The notes beneath the pieces were generated by a model, which was given only the letters and a program-made list of their open reading frames with translations, did not search any database and was not told the DNA's origin. Shown piece by piece: positions 8,381 to 17,565 of a DNA stretch of 64,000 nt. The DNA comes from Marivivens donghaensis (GTDB lineage: Bacteria; Pseudomonadota; Alphaproteobacteria; Rhodobacterales; Rhodobacteraceae): contig NZ_JAATOP010000006.1 of assembly GCF_011806565.1 (NCBI RefSeq), positions 169,574 through 233,573 on the forward strand. The letters are read 5' to 3'. Within the stretch, counting starts at the first letter, position 1, and each line of letters opens with the position of its first letter. Made by a program: the position numbers and the translations under genes.

Positions 8381-8929
8381 ATGACCACGCGCAAGTATCA
8401 CATCGATCAGATGATCTCGGCCAAGGCGATTGCCGCGCGGATCGAGGCGTTGGCGGACGAGATCAAGGCCGAGTTCGACGACACGCCCAAGCTGGTGGTC
8501 GTGGGGCTGCTGCGCGGATCGTTTGTGTTCATCGCCGATCTGGTGCGGGAACTTGATCTGCCGGTGGAGGTCGATTTTATCGAAGCCTCGTCCTACGGCG
8601 ACAGCACAGAAAGCTCACGCGAGGTGCGTATTCTGAAAGACCTGCGGGGGCAGATTGCGGGGCGTGATGTGCTGATCGTTGAGGATATCGTGGATACGGG
8701 GCATACGCTGTCGGCGGTGTCGGAGTATCTGACCGCTCGCCATCCTGCGCGGATGAAGACCATTGCACTGCTCGATAAACCTGCCCGCCGCGAGGTGGAT
8801 TTCAAGGCGGACTGGATCGGGTTTGAAATTCCTGACGAGTTCGTCGTGGGATACGGGATCGACTTTGCCCAGCGGAACCGCAACCTGCCGTATATCGGCT
8901 CCGTGAAGTTCGACGACGACGAAGGATGA
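8381..8929 (+). CDS. hpt: Hypoxanthine phosphoribosyltransferase
   Basis: Purine salvage enzyme that joins hypoxanthine (and possibly guanine) to PRPP, giving IMP or GMP. The 182-residue protein has the PRPP-binding motif [15 protein letters not shown] (about 105-119), the flexible-loop region [10 protein letters not shown], and the C-terminal base-binding segment [22 protein letters not shown] 8381 is preceded by GGAGG at 8369-8373; the longer frame from 8345 lacks this. Monocistronic as far as can be seen, followed by a 118-base gap to the cytochrome genes. Confidence 0.95.
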   Translation: MTTRKYHIDQMISAKAIAARIEALADEIKAEFDDTPKLVVVGLLRGSFVFIADLVRELDLPVEVDFIEASSYGDSTESSREVRILKDLRGQIAGRDVLIVEDIVDTGHTLSAVSEYLTARHPARMKTIALLDKPARREVDFKADWIGFEIPDEFVVGYGIDFAQRNRNLPYIGSVKFDDDEG

Positions 8930-9047
8930 ATTCACCATGGCGTGATGTGCGCCGAAACATAGTGTGTCAGCGCTGGTGCGGGGTAGCTTGAAAGCTGAAC
9001 TGACTGCACCATGCTTATCAATATTCTTTTATGATTAGGAGACACTC

Positions 9048-9506
9048 ATGTTTCGCACTGCCTCTTTGACCGCCGTTCTTGTTGCCGCCCTTGCGGCGCC
9101 TGCAATTGCGCAGGACGCTAACCCCGCCGTTTCGGCCCGTCAGGCACATATGGACCTGCTGGCCTTCAACCTCGGCACGCTGGGCAACATGGCCCGCGAG
9201 CGTATCGAGTATGATGCCGATGCCGCGACCATCGCTGCGAAGAACCTCGTTGCGCTGACCTCGATCGACCAGACCGGTTACTGGGTCGAAGGCACGGATG
9301 CCGACACGCTGATGGAATCCCACGCGCTGCCCGCGATCTGGGAAAACATGGACGACTTCGAAGCCAAGACCGCCGCTCTGCATGACGCGGCCATGGCGAT
9401 GGAAGAGGCCGCTGGCGTAGACCTCGCGTCGCTTCAGGCTGCGATGGGCGGTCTGGGTCAGGGTTGCGGTGGTTGCCACCAGACGTATCGTCAGTCCGAC
9501 AACTGA
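9048..9506 (+). CDS. Class II cytochrome c (cytochrome c'/c-556 type)
   Basis: A 152-residue periplasmic monohaem cytochrome. The N-terminal signal peptide ends near AAPAIA/QDA (about residue 21). The mature part is predicted to be a four-helix bundle, and the single haem site CGGCH lies close to the C-terminus (about 142-146), the class II hallmark. AGGAG stands before ATG 9048. It is followed after three bases by a dihaem cytochrome gene, so the two are probably co-transcribed and may exchange electrons. Whether it binds NO like true cytochrome c' or carries electrons like c-556 cannot be decided here. Confidence 0.9.
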   Translation: MFRTASLTAVLVAALAAPAIAQDANPAVSARQAHMDLLAFNLGTLGNMARERIEYDADAATIAAKNLVALTSIDQTGYWVEGTDADTLMESHALPAIWENMDDFEAKTAALHDAAMAMEEAAGVDLASLQAAMGGLGQGCGGCHQTYRQSDN

Positions 9507-9509
9507 TCG

Positions 9510-10400
9510 ATGAAGCGTTTACTAGCAGCCGGTGTCGCGGCCCTTGCCGTTGCGGCCGCAGCGGGCTGGGTTCTGACCGCGCCGAAGCCTCTGGACGAGA
9601 CTGCCGTTTCCGGCATGACCGGCGATCCCGAAGCGGGGCGTCTGGCGTTCGCCGCCGGTGGCTGCGCATCCTGCCATATCGCGCCGGATGCGGAGGCTTC
9701 GGATCAGCCCGTGCTGTCGGGCGGTCAGGAATTCGCCTCGGAGTTCGGGATTTTCATCGCGCCGAACATTTCGCCCGACGAAGAGCACGGTATCGGCGGA
9801 TGGACTGACCTCCAGTTCGTCAATGCGGTGAAGGAAGGGGTCGGGCCGGACGGAAAGCACCTTTATCCGGCGTTTCCCTATAGCTCCTACACCCGCGCGG
9901 ACGTTCAGGACATTCTGGACATCGAAGCCTACATACGCACGCTGCCTGCCTCGGCAGAGCCGAACCAGCCGCATCAACTGGCGTTTCCGTTCAGCATACG
10001 CCGCAGTGTGGGTGGCTGGAAGCTCCTGTTCTTTAGCGATGACTGGGTTGTGGACGGCGATCTGACTGAGGAGCAACAGCGCGGACGCTATCTGGTGGAG
10101 GGCCTCGGTCACTGCGCCGAATGCCATACGCCACGCAATGCGCTGGGTGCGCTGGATACTTCGCAATGGCTGGCGGGTGCGCCCAATCCGTCGGGTCAGG
10201 GCAATATCCCGAACATCACGCCAGGGGCGCTCGATTGGAGCGCGGCGGATATCTCGGCCTATCTGGAGAGCGGGTTCACGCCCGAGTTCGACAGTGCGGG
10301 CGGCGATATGGCTCACGTGGTCGAGAATATCTCGCAACTACCGGCCAGTGATCGCGATGCGATTGCGGCGTACCTCAAAGCGGTGCCTGCCGTGAATTGA
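9510..10400 (+). CDS. Dihaem cytochrome c, alcohol dehydrogenase cytochrome-subunit type
   Basis: A 296-residue protein with an N-terminal hydrophobic segment (residues 4-23), probably an uncleaved anchor or signal, and two class I haem domains with CASCH (about 52-56) and CAECH (about 206-210). The pattern NISPDEEHGIGGWTDLQF and HLYPAFPYSSYT resembles cytochrome subunits of membrane alcohol and aldehyde dehydrogenases, which pass electrons to ubiquinone or oxidases. No dehydrogenase subunit is adjacent. It is translated just after the class II cytochrome (three-base gap) and ends before a strong terminator. Partner unknown. Confidence 0.88.
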   Translation: MKRLLAAGVAALAVAAAAGWVLTAPKPLDETAVSGMTGDPEAGRLAFAAGGCASCHIAPDAEASDQPVLSGGQEFASEFGIFIAPNISPDEEHGIGGWTDLQFVNAVKEGVGPDGKHLYPAFPYSSYTRADVQDILDIEAYIRTLPASAEPNQPHQLAFPFSIRRSVGGWKLLFFSDDWVVDGDLTEEQQRGRYLVEGLGHCAECHTPRNALGALDTSQWLAGAPNPSGQGNIPNITPGALDWSAADISAYLESGFTPEFDSAGGDMAHVVENISQLPASDRDAIAAYLKAVPAVN

Positions 10401-10401
10401 A

Positions 10402-10431
10402 AAAGGGAGCCAATCGGCCCCCTTTGTTTTT
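10402..10431 (+). terminator. Terminator of the cytochrome pair
   Basis: AAAGGGaGCC pairs with GGCcCCCTTT around loop AATC with a single mismatch, followed by GTTTTTAA. It lies between the convergent dihaem cytochrome and ammonium transporter genes and could act for both. Confidence 0.8.
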
Positions 10432-11590
10432 AAGAGTTCAACTCGTAGGCCCGTTCGCCATGGACCGCGAGGTCGAGGCCGTTCGTCTCGGTTTCCAGAT
10501 CGACGCGGATCGGAATGAAGATCTTGATCACGTAGATCAGGACCAGCGTCACAACGACGGTGAACACGCCGACAATCGCGAGGCCCGACAGCTGTGCGGC
10601 CCAGGTCGCGCCACCGAAGACGGCGATCATGATCGTGCCGAAGATGCCGCCGACACCGTGGACCGCAAAGACGTCCAGCGAGTCGTCCAGCTTCAGGCGG
10701 TCACGGATCAGCACAACGGCTTCCTGACAGAGGATACCAGCCACGCCGCCGATGATGAGCGCCTCGACAGGGCCGACCGAGCCAGCCGCGGGGGTGATCG
10801 ACGCCAGACCCGCGATGGAGCCGGTGACCATCGACACGAGCGATGCGCGACCGAACTTGATCTTTTCCCACAGCGCCCACGTCAGCGAAGCGGTTGCAGC
10901 CGACAGGTGGGTCACGGTGATCGCCATCGCAGCCGAGCCGTCAGCCGCCAGCGCCGAGCCGCCGTTGAAGCCGAACCAGCCGACCCACAGCATACCAGCG
11001 CCGATGAAGACCATACCCGGTTGGTGCGGCGGGGTGTGCTTGGTCTTGCGCGGGCCGAGGACGACCGCCAGCAGGACAGCCGCGAGGCCAGCGGTTTCGT
11101 GAACCACGATACCACCTGCGAAGTCGACAACGCCCATGTCGGCAAGGAAACCGCCGCCCCAGATCCAGTGGACGACCGGCGCGTAGACCAGCAGCATCCA
11201 TGCGCCCGAGAACACCAGCACAAACGCAAAGCTGATACGCTCAACGTAAGCGCCGACGATGAGGGCAGGCGTGATGATGGCGAAAGTCATCTGGAAGGCA
11301 AAGAACAGCACTTCGGGAATGGTGCCTGCCAGCGTGTCGGCGTCGACACCCGTCAGAAACGCTTTGTCCATGCCGCCCCAGTAGGCACCTTCACCGCCAA
11401 AAGCGATGGTGTAGCCCGCGACAAGCCACAGCACGCTCATCAGGCAGGCGATGGCAAAGCAGTGCATGAACACGCTGAGCACGTTCCGGCCACGCACAAG
11501 GCCGCCGTAAAACAGAGCCAGGCCCGGCAGTGTCATAAACAGCACCAAGGCAGTGGCCACGATGATCCAAGCGGTATCCGCTCCGTTCAT
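10430..11590 (-). CDS. amtB: Ammonium transporter (Amt family)
   Basis: A 386-residue polytopic inner-membrane protein with about eleven predicted helices and Amt signatures: LPGLALFYGG near the start, FQMTFAIITPALIVGAYVER, DFAGGIVVHETAG and DVFAVHGVGGIFGT, the last two carrying the pore histidines. It conducts ammonium or ammonia into the cell. A strong GGAGGGG precedes ATG 11590. Unusually, no glnK is adjacent, whereas glnK-amtB is the common arrangement. Rhodobacter species are known to have a second solo Amt gene (amtY), and this could be that paralogue. Proximity to ntrBC may be coincidental. Confidence 0.93.
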   Translation of the reverse strand: MNGADTAWIIVATALVLFMTLPGLALFYGGLVRGRNVLSVFMHCFAIACLMSVLWLVAGYTIAFGGEGAYWGGMDKAFLTGVDADTLAGTIPEVLFFAFQMTFAIITPALIVGAYVERISFAFVLVFSGAWMLLVYAPVVHWIWGGGFLADMGVVDFAGGIVVHETAGLAAVLLAVVLGPRKTKHTPPHQPGMVFIGAGMLWVGWFGFNGGSALAADGSAAMAITVTHLSAATASLTWALWEKIKFGRASLVSMVTGSIAGLASITPAAGSVGPVEALIIGGVAGILCQEAVVLIRDRLKLDDSLDVFAVHGVGGIFGTIMIAVFGGATWAAQLSGLAIVGVFTVVVTLVLIYVIKIFIPIRVDLETETNGLDLAVHGERAYELNS

Positions 11591-11741
11591 TTGTCCCCTC
11601 CAAAAATCTGGGTTGTCCCTATTCGGAGGCGCTCAAAGCGGATTCACAATGCGCAGGAAAGAAGCGATTGCGGTCTGGGGTGATGTTTTTGTGCGCAGTT
11701 TGCGAACTGCTTAAATGGTGTGCGGAAAATGTAGCGGGTGG

Positions 11742-12230
11742 TCAGGAAGTGTGCGAAATGGAAATGATACGGTCCAAGAGCATCTGCAAGGCGTGTTCGG
11801 TTGCAGCGCTACGCACATTTTCGCGCCCAAGTGCTCCAAATTCGACCGTCTGGCAAAAAGTCTGGGTCCCGTCGGTCACGCCGAAACACACGCGGCCCTC
11901 GGGTTTGAAGTCCGATCCGCCCGGTCCGGCGATGCCCGTGGTCGCCACGGCAACGGCGGAGCGGGCGTGGAGGCGCGCACCCTCGCACATCTCCTTGGCG
12001 GTCTCTTCGCTGACCGCACCATGCGCGTCGAGCGTCGCTTGACGCACGCCCAGCATCTCGACCTTGGCGGTGTTGGAGTAGGTGACATAGCCGCGCTCGA
12101 ACGCGGCGGAACTGCCCGCGATATCGGTCAGCGCGGCAGCCACCATCCCGCCCGTGCAGCTCTCTGCGGTGGCGATGGTGATGCCGCGTTCCTTGGCCGC
12201 AAGGATGATCTGTGTCGCGAGCGGGATCAC
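11742..12230 (-). CDS. pncC: CinA-family nicotinamide-nucleotide amidohydrolase
   Basis: A 162-residue single-domain protein of the CinA C-terminal family, which deamidates nicotinamide mononucleotide to nicotinate mononucleotide in pyridine nucleotide recycling. The motifs TAESCTGG (about 20-27, containing the conserved serine) and TTGIAGPGGSDFKPEG are clear. It starts with GTG at 12230, overlapping the pgpA stop by four bases (GTGA), which indicates translational coupling. It is the last gene of the ispDF-pgpA-pncC operon. Confidence 0.92.
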   Translation of the reverse strand: MIPLATQIILAAKERGITIATAESCTGGMVAAALTDIAGSSAAFERGYVTYSNTAKVEMLGVRQATLDAHGAVSEETAKEMCEGARLHARSAVAVATTGIAGPGGSDFKPEGRVCFGVTDGTQTFCQTVEFGALGRENVRSAATEHALQMLLDRIISISHTS

Positions 12231-12718
12231 ATCAGGAACCCGTGCGCTGCGCCTGCGGCGACCATCGTCGCGACGCCCGCGAAGATGCCTGCCAGAAGGT
12301 CGTCATACATTACGCCCAACCAGTCGTGGCGGCGGTCTGCGCGGCCGATGATCCACGGCTTCCAGATGTCGAAGAGGCGGAAGAACAGGAACGCCGCGAC
12401 CCAGCCCGGATAGGGGAAGTTCCAGTTGTCGAGGCCCATCAGCCAGAACCCGAGGCTCGGGAAACAGAGCGCCAGCCACTGCGCGGCCACTTCGTCGATC
12501 ACGATCTCCGAAGGGTCCTCGCCGGGGCGGTTCTTCAGCTCCGCATGGCAGGCCCAGAATCCCGCGATGGTGGCGAGAACCGTTGCAATAGCGAGCAGCG
12601 GGAAGCTTCCAAGGCCGTGCAGCACGAGGCCGAGGCCAACCGCAACCGCCGAACCCCAAGTGCCGGGGGCAGGGCGCAGCAGGCCTACGTAAAAGAATGT
12701 CGCGACAAGACGGCTCAT
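12227..12718 (-). CDS. pgpA: Phosphatidylglycerophosphatase A
   Basis: A 163-residue inner-membrane enzyme that dephosphorylates phosphatidylglycerophosphate to phosphatidylglycerol. It has about four hydrophobic segments, the N-terminal [12 protein letters not shown] and the conserved [10 protein letters not shown] segment. It overlaps ispDF by four bases (ATGA) and pncC by four, so the three are probably translated together. The set is common in Rhodobacterales. Confidence 0.93.
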   Translation of the reverse strand: MSRLVATFFYVGLLRPAPGTWGSAVAVGLGLVLHGLGSFPLLAIATVLATIAGFWACHAELKNRPGEDPSEIVIDEVAAQWLALCFPSLGFWLMGLDNWNFPYPGWVAAFLFFRLFDIWKPWIIGRADRRHDWLGVMYDDLLAGIFAGVATMVAAGAAHGFLM

Positions 12719-13836
12719 AGTTTCACCAGTGTAGCAGTTGCGATCGAGGCGATGCCTTCTTCGCGGCCCGTAAATCCGAGTTTTTCGGATGTTGTTGCTT
12801 TGACGCTCACGCGGTCCTCGCTCAGGCCCATGATCGTCGCCATCGCGGATTTCATCGCGGCGTGGTGCGGGCCGACCTTGGGGGCCTCGCAGATCAGGGT
12901 GCAGTCTACGTGGGTGATGGTGAACCCGTTGTCACGTGCAAGCTTGCACGCATGTTCGAGGAAGATATGGCTCGCCGCGCCTTTCCACTGCGGATCGCTC
13001 GGTGGGAAGTGCTGGCCGATGTCGCCCATGCCCAATGCGCCGTAGATCGCGTCGGTGACGGCGTGCATACCGACGTCCGCATCGGAATGGCCCTTGAGCG
13101 ACTTCGTGTGCGGCACCTTCACGCCGCAAAGCCAGACGTGGTCGCCTTCGGTGAAGGCGTGAACGTCGTAGCCGTTGCCTGTACGGATATCCATTCCTGC
13201 TCCTAAGTGTCTTTCGGCGCGGGCGAAATCGTCCGGTCCGGTAATCTTGATATTGGCTTCGTCGCCCTCGACGATCAGAACGTCAAGCCCTGCGGCCCGC
13301 GCCACCTGCACGTCATCCGCCGCAGCGCCGCTGTAATTGCGGTGCGCGTCGAGAATCTTGTCAAAGCGGAAACCCTGAGGCGTTTGCGCGCGGAACAGAT
13401 TGGTGCGGTCCTGCGTACCGTCGACATTGCCGTCCTTACCGACCCAAAGCGCATCGGTGACAGCGACCGCAGGCGCGGCCCCATCGTGGGCGCTGAGCGC
13501 ATCGACAACGCGGGTGATCACGGCCTCGGACACCAGCGGACGTGCGGCATCGTGGATCAGGACGACATCGGGCGCGTCAGTGGCCAGCGCCTCCAGCCCG
13601 TTCCGGACCGAGGCATCACGGCTCACGCCGCCCGCGACGCAGGTGCATCCTTCAAGCTCCGCCGCGCGGTGCATGTCGTCGGGGTGCAGGACGACCACGA
13701 TCCGATCGAAGCTGGCAAATCGCTCCAGCGTGTGGGAAAGCACAGTGCGGTCCTGAATGATACGCCATTGCTTCGGCACGTCGCCTCCTGCACGTACGCC
13801 GCGTCCGGCAGCAACGATGATGACCGCTTTGTTCAT
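12715..13836 (-). CDS. ispDF: Bifunctional IspD/IspF isoprenoid biosynthesis enzyme
   Basis: A 373-residue fusion for two non-consecutive MEP-pathway steps. The N-terminal IspD domain (about 1-215; [19 protein letters not shown] and [10 protein letters not shown]) makes CDP-methylerythritol. The C-terminal IspF domain (about 218-373; [35 protein letters not shown]) makes the cyclodiphosphate. The fusion is typical of many alphaproteobacteria. ATG 13836 has GAGGTG upstream; the ORF extension to 13938 is not IspD-like. First gene of the ispDF-pgpA-pncC operon and divergent from dusB. Confidence 0.96.
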   Translation of the reverse strand: MNKAVIIVAAGRGVRAGGDVPKQWRIIQDRTVLSHTLERFASFDRIVVVLHPDDMHRAAELEGCTCVAGGVSRDASVRNGLEALATDAPDVVLIHDAARPLVSEAVITRVVDALSAHDGAAPAVAVTDALWVGKDGNVDGTQDRTNLFRAQTPQGFRFDKILDAHRNYSGAAADDVQVARAAGLDVLIVEGDEANIKITGPDDFARAERHLGAGMDIRTGNGYDVHAFTEGDHVWLCGVKVPHTKSLKGHSDADVGMHAVTDAIYGALGMGDIGQHFPPSDPQWKGAASHIFLEHACKLARDNGFTITHVDCTLICEAPKVGPHHAAMKSAMATIMGLSEDRVSVKATTSEKLGFTGREEGIASIATATLVKL

Positions 13837-14031
13837 ATGCACCTCATGTTCGCCACGCGGTTTAAGGTGCGCGCATGAGCGGGGCAATCTTGCGCTGTCA
13901 CAATTCGGTGCATTATGCCCATTATTTGTGCAGCGCATATGATATGGTCAAATATCAGTTGCCTAGTCATTGAGCGTGGCCGCGTGTTTGGCTACTTCTA
14001 AATCGAACGCCCAACAAATGAGCAGCCTATT

Positions 14032-15027
14032 TTGTCTCTGAGCGAATCCCTTTCTATCGGCACCGTCGACCTCGCGCCCGCAGTGGCTCTTGCGCCGCTC
14101 GCCGGCATTACCGACCTGCCGTTCCGCCAGCTGGTGTCCAGCTTTGGCGCGGGCTGGGTCGTGTCCGAAATGGTCGCGAGCCAAGAGATGATCCAAGGCA
14201 AACCCGGTGTGCGCGAAAAGGCGGAACTGGGTTTCGATCAAGCGAACACCGCCGTCCAGATCGCGGGCCGCGAGGCTTACTGGATGGCCGAAGCCGCCCG
14301 CGCTGTTGAAGCGAACGGCGCGAAGATGATCGATATTAACATGGGTTGCCCCGCCAAGAAGGTGACGAACGGCTATTCGGGTTCCGCGCTCCTGAAAGAC
14401 CTAGACCACGCGCTGACGTTGATCGAAGCCGTAGTGGAAGCCGTTTCGATCCCCGTGACGTTGAAAACCCGCCTTGGCTGGGACGACAACCTTCTGAACG
14501 CCCCAGACCTCGCGCGCCGCGCAGAGGCCGCGGGCATCCAGCTTCTCACCATTCACGGACGCACCCGCTGCCAGTTTTACAAAGGCAGCGCTGATTGGGC
14601 CGCGATCCGCGAAGTGAAAGACAGCGTCTCTATTCCGGTGATCGCCAACGGCGACATCGTGAGCTTGGAGACGGCGAGACAGGCATTGGACCAGTCGGGC
14701 GCCAATGGCGTGATGATCGGACGCGGCGCACAGGGCCGCCCGTGGATACTGGCACAGATTACAGCAGAATTGACAGGGACACCGGCAGTGAACGCGCCGG
14801 ATAAAGAAGAATTTATTGACATGGTATCAAACCATTACGAGGCGATGCTTGACTTCTACGGCATCGAACTGGGTGTCCGCGTCGCCCGCAAACACCTAGG
14901 CTGGTATCTCGACGAGGGCGCGCCCGAAACGCCGCTCCGCCGCGATATCCTGACCGCAAGCGAGCCGTCCAAGGCATTGAAACTGATCAGGGAAGCCCTG
15001 TCGGACGCCGAAGGGATCGCCGCATGA
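14032..15027 (+). CDS. dusB: tRNA-dihydrouridine synthase DusB (NifR3)
   Basis: FMN-dependent enzyme reducing uridines in tRNA. The 331-residue TIM barrel has [13 protein letters not shown] (about 20-32), the catalytic-cysteine motif [11 protein letters not shown], and [15 protein letters not shown]. The frame opens at 14002 and offers only TTG (14032) or ATT near the expected start; the nearby ATG at 14018 is in another frame and soon stops. I take TTG 14032, which suggests weak translation, and no good ribosome site is seen. It overlaps ntrB by four bases (ATGA). Gene and order are as in the nifR3-ntrB-ntrC operon of Rhodobacter. Confidence 0.93.
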   Translation: MSLSESLSIGTVDLAPAVALAPLAGITDLPFRQLVSSFGAGWVVSEMVASQEMIQGKPGVREKAELGFDQANTAVQIAGREAYWMAEAARAVEANGAKMIDINMGCPAKKVTNGYSGSALLKDLDHALTLIEAVVEAVSIPVTLKTRLGWDDNLLNAPDLARRAEAAGIQLLTIHGRTRCQFYKGSADWAAIREVKDSVSIPVIANGDIVSLETARQALDQSGANGVMIGRGAQGRPWILAQITAELTGTPAVNAPDKEEFIDMVSNHYEAMLDFYGIELGVRVARKHLGWYLDEGAPETPLRRDILTASEPSKALKLIREALSDAEGIAA

Positions 15028-16106
15028 TCGCTGACGCAAACCTCTGGAACTCGCTTCCGGTGCCCGCGCTTCTGATGGGCGAAGACGACATCATCCTCGA
15101 CAGCAATCCGGCGGCGGAAAGCTTCCTTAACCTGTCGAGCAAGTCGCTCATCGGCTCCAGCCTCTGGGACAAGGTGATGATCGACGCGCCGCTGGAGGAA
15201 GCCTACAGCCGCGCCGTTACGTACCGCTCCTCGCTGTTCGTGAACGATGTCGACGTCGGTTCGGGCGAGCGCCCGCCGATCCTGTGCAACATCCAGTTCT
15301 CGCCGCTCTCGGGGCAGGAAAAGACGATGCTGATGATGATCTCCCCGCGCGAGATCGCCAACCGCGTCACCGTCAACCAGTCCTCGGGCAAGGCCGCAAA
15401 ATCCGCGATCGGCATGGCCGAGATGCTGGCCCACGAGATCAAGAACCCGCTCGCGGGCATCACAGGTGCGGCGCAGCTGCTGTCGATGAACCTGTCCTCA
15501 GAAGATCAGGAGATGACGGACCTCATCGTCGACGAATGCCGCCGCATCGTAAAGCTGCTGGAGCAGGTCGAACAGTTCGGCAACCTCCGTCCGCCGCTCC
15601 TCAAGCCAATGAACATACACGACGTTCTGGACCGCGCCCGCCAGTCGGCCTCGGTCAGCTACGGCGCGCACATGATGTTCATCGAGGATTACGACCCCTC
15701 GCTGCCGCAGACGCTGGCAGACGGCGACCAACTGCTTCAGGTCTTCATGAACCTGATTAAGAACGCCTGCGAAGCGGGCGCGGCCGGCGGTTCGATCCGT
15801 CTGCGCACCTTCTACGATACCTCGCTGCGCGTCCGCCGCGCCGATGGCTCGCACGCACGTCTGCCGCTTCAGGTGGAGATTATCGACGATGGCCCCGGAC
15901 TGCCGCAGGACATCGCCAATGACGTATTCGAACCCTTCGTGTCAGGTCGTGAAAACGGGACTGGCCTCGGGCTGGCGCTTGTCGCCAAATTGATCGGGGA
16001 CATGGGCGGCTGGATTTCGGTGGACAGCACCCCCGGCAAGACCGTGTTCCGCATTTCGCTGCCGCGCGCACCCAAAGAATTACCTATGACCGACGGAGAT
16101 AACTGA
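15024..16106 (+). CDS. ntrB: Nitrogen regulation sensor kinase NtrB
   Basis: A 360-residue soluble histidine kinase that phosphorylates NtrC when nitrogen is limiting, normally controlled by PII proteins. A PAS-like domain covers about 1-110. The dimerisation/phosphoacceptor helix has His137 in [11 protein letters not shown]. The ATPase part has the N box [10 protein letters not shown], and DDGPGLP and GTGLGLALV. There are no membrane segments. The start overlaps dusB (ATGA) and the stop overlaps the ntrC start by one base (TGATG), so expression is coupled. Confidence 0.95.
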   Translation: MIADANLWNSLPVPALLMGEDDIILDSNPAAESFLNLSSKSLIGSSLWDKVMIDAPLEEAYSRAVTYRSSLFVNDVDVGSGERPPILCNIQFSPLSGQEKTMLMMISPREIANRVTVNQSSGKAAKSAIGMAEMLAHEIKNPLAGITGAAQLLSMNLSSEDQEMTDLIVDECRRIVKLLEQVEQFGNLRPPLLKPMNIHDVLDRARQSASVSYGAHMMFIEDYDPSLPQTLADGDQLLQVFMNLIKNACEAGAAGGSIRLRTFYDTSLRVRRADGSHARLPLQVEIIDDGPGLPQDIANDVFEPFVSGRENGTGLGLALVAKLIGDMGGWISVDSTPGKTVFRISLPRAPKELPMTDGDN

Positions 16107-17470
16107 TGGACGGAACTGTACTTGTCGCCGATGACGACCGCACAATCCGCACTGTTCTGACACAGGCGCTGACGCGGGCGGGCTGCAAGGTCCACGCGAC
16201 GTCGTCTCTAGTGACGCTCATGCGCTGGGTCGAAGAAGGTAAGGGCGATCTGGTGATCTCCGACGTGGTCATGCCGGACGGTAACGGTCTGGAACAACTG
16301 CCGAAAATCAGCGCCGCACGTCCGGGTCTGCCGGTCATCGTGATCTCTGCGCAGAACACCATTATGACCGCGATCCAGGCGGCCGAGGCGGATGCCTACG
16401 ACTACCTGCCCAAGCCGTTCGACCTGCCGGACCTGATGAAGCGCGCGGCTCGTGCGCTCGAAGTCAAACGCCGTGCGCCCGCGCCAAAGGCCGAAACCGC
16501 CGACCGTTCGAACGAGCTGCCGCTTGTGGGCCGCACGCCTGCGATGCAGTCGCTCTACCGCCTTGTTGCGCGGATGATGAACACGCCGCTTCCGGTTCTG
16601 ATCACCGGCGAAAGCGGCACCGGCAAATCGCTGATCGCCCGCGCGATCCATGACCTGTCCGACCGCCGCAGCCTGCCGTTCGTGGTGGTTTCGCCCAGCG
16701 ATCTGCAAGGGATGGACGGCCCGTCTTCGGTCATCGCCCGCGCCAAGGGCGGTTCGATTTTGTTCGATGAAGTCAGTGACATGACCGACGATGTTCAGGC
16801 AAAAATCGTCCGTATGCTCGACAGCCTCGGCGAGAATGCCCCGCGCATCATGGCGACCAGCCAGACAGACCTGATGAATCGCATGGAAAATGGCGAGTTC
16901 CGCTCCGATCTGTTCTACCGCCTGTCGGGCGTGACGATCTCGGTGCCGTCGCTGCGCGAACGCGTCGACGATATCTCGCTGCTGTCCGAACATTTCCTTG
17001 CGCGTTCGGAGCGTGACGGCCTGCCGCATCGCCGCCTGAGCAACGGTGCGCTTGATCTCGCCCGCGCCTACAGCTGGCCGGGGAACGTGCGTCAGTTGGA
17101 AAACGCGATGCGCCGTCTGGTGGTGACCGCTGCCGAGGAAGAAATCACCCGCAGCGAGATGGAGCACATCCTCCAGAACCAGCCCGCTATGGAGCCGCTG
17201 CGCTCTGGCGATAGCGGGGACAAGCTGTCGGCCTCGGTAGCCAAGCATCTGCGCCGCTATTTCGACCTGCACGGAGGCGTTCTGCCGCCAGCTGGCCTCT
17301 ACAACCGTATTTTACGCGAAGTTGAGACGCCGCTCATCGAAATCGCGCTCGACGCGACCGGCGGAAATCAGGCGAAATGTGCCGACCTGCTTGGCATCAA
17401 CCGCAATACTTTGCGCAAAAAGATCACCGAGCTGGATATTCGCGTGACACGACGCCGTAAGCTGATGTAA
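16106..17470 (+). CDS. ntrC: Nitrogen response regulator NtrC lacking the GAFTGA loop
   Basis: A 454-residue regulator: receiver domain (about 1-120, phosphoacceptor Asp53 in ISDVVMPDG), AAA+ domain (Walker A GESGTGKS; Walker [10 protein letters not shown]), and a C-terminal Fis-type HTH ([15 protein letters not shown]). Between Walker A and B the segment that normally carries ESELFGHEKGAFTGA is missing; the sequence passes from [11 protein letters not shown] directly to [12 protein letters not shown]. This loop contacts sigma-54. Rhodobacter capsulatus NtrC also lacks it and activates the housekeeping RNA polymerase, so the same mode is likely here. The frame is intact, so this is not a frameshift. 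Confidence 0.95.
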   Translation: MDGTVLVADDDRTIRTVLTQALTRAGCKVHATSSLVTLMRWVEEGKGDLVISDVVMPDGNGLEQLPKISAARPGLPVIVISAQNTIMTAIQAAEADAYDYLPKPFDLPDLMKRAARALEVKRRAPAPKAETADRSNELPLVGRTPAMQSLYRLVARMMNTPLPVLITGESGTGKSLIARAIHDLSDRRSLPFVVVSPSDLQGMDGPSSVIARAKGGSILFDEVSDMTDDVQAKIVRMLDSLGENAPRIMATSQTDLMNRMENGEFRSDLFYRLSGVTISVPSLRERVDDISLLSEHFLARSERDGLPHRRLSNGALDLARAYSWPGNVRQLENAMRRLVVTAAEEEITRSEMEHILQNQPAMEPLRSGDSGDKLSASVAKHLRRYFDLHGGVLPPAGLYNRILREVETPLIEIALDATGGNQAKCADLLGINRNTLRKKITELDIRVTRRRKLM

Positions 17471-17565
17471 ATTCGCCACATAACAGTGACCAAAGAGTCG
17501 CAACTGCGGCATCCGAAGCACATAGGCGGAGGCGGGTCAAAACCCGCCAAACAACAGGGCAAGAT

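Noticed and set aside
10397..11683. Plus-strand open frame (428 codons) opposite the ammonium transporter gene
   Set aside because: Composition is rich in His, Asp and Arg as in antisense shadows, there is no ribosome site, and it covers a clear Amt gene in full.
11591..11741. Sigma-54 promoter or NtrC site upstream of amtB
   Set aside because: No GG-N10-GC element with good -24/-12 consensus and no convincing palindromic NtrC site could be picked out by eye; NtrC here is probably not a sigma-54 activator.
16106..17470. NtrC as a frameshifted or damaged gene because GAFTGA is missing
   Set aside because: The frame is intact before and after the gap, Walker motifs and HTH are complete, and the same deletion is known in functional Rhodobacter NtrC.
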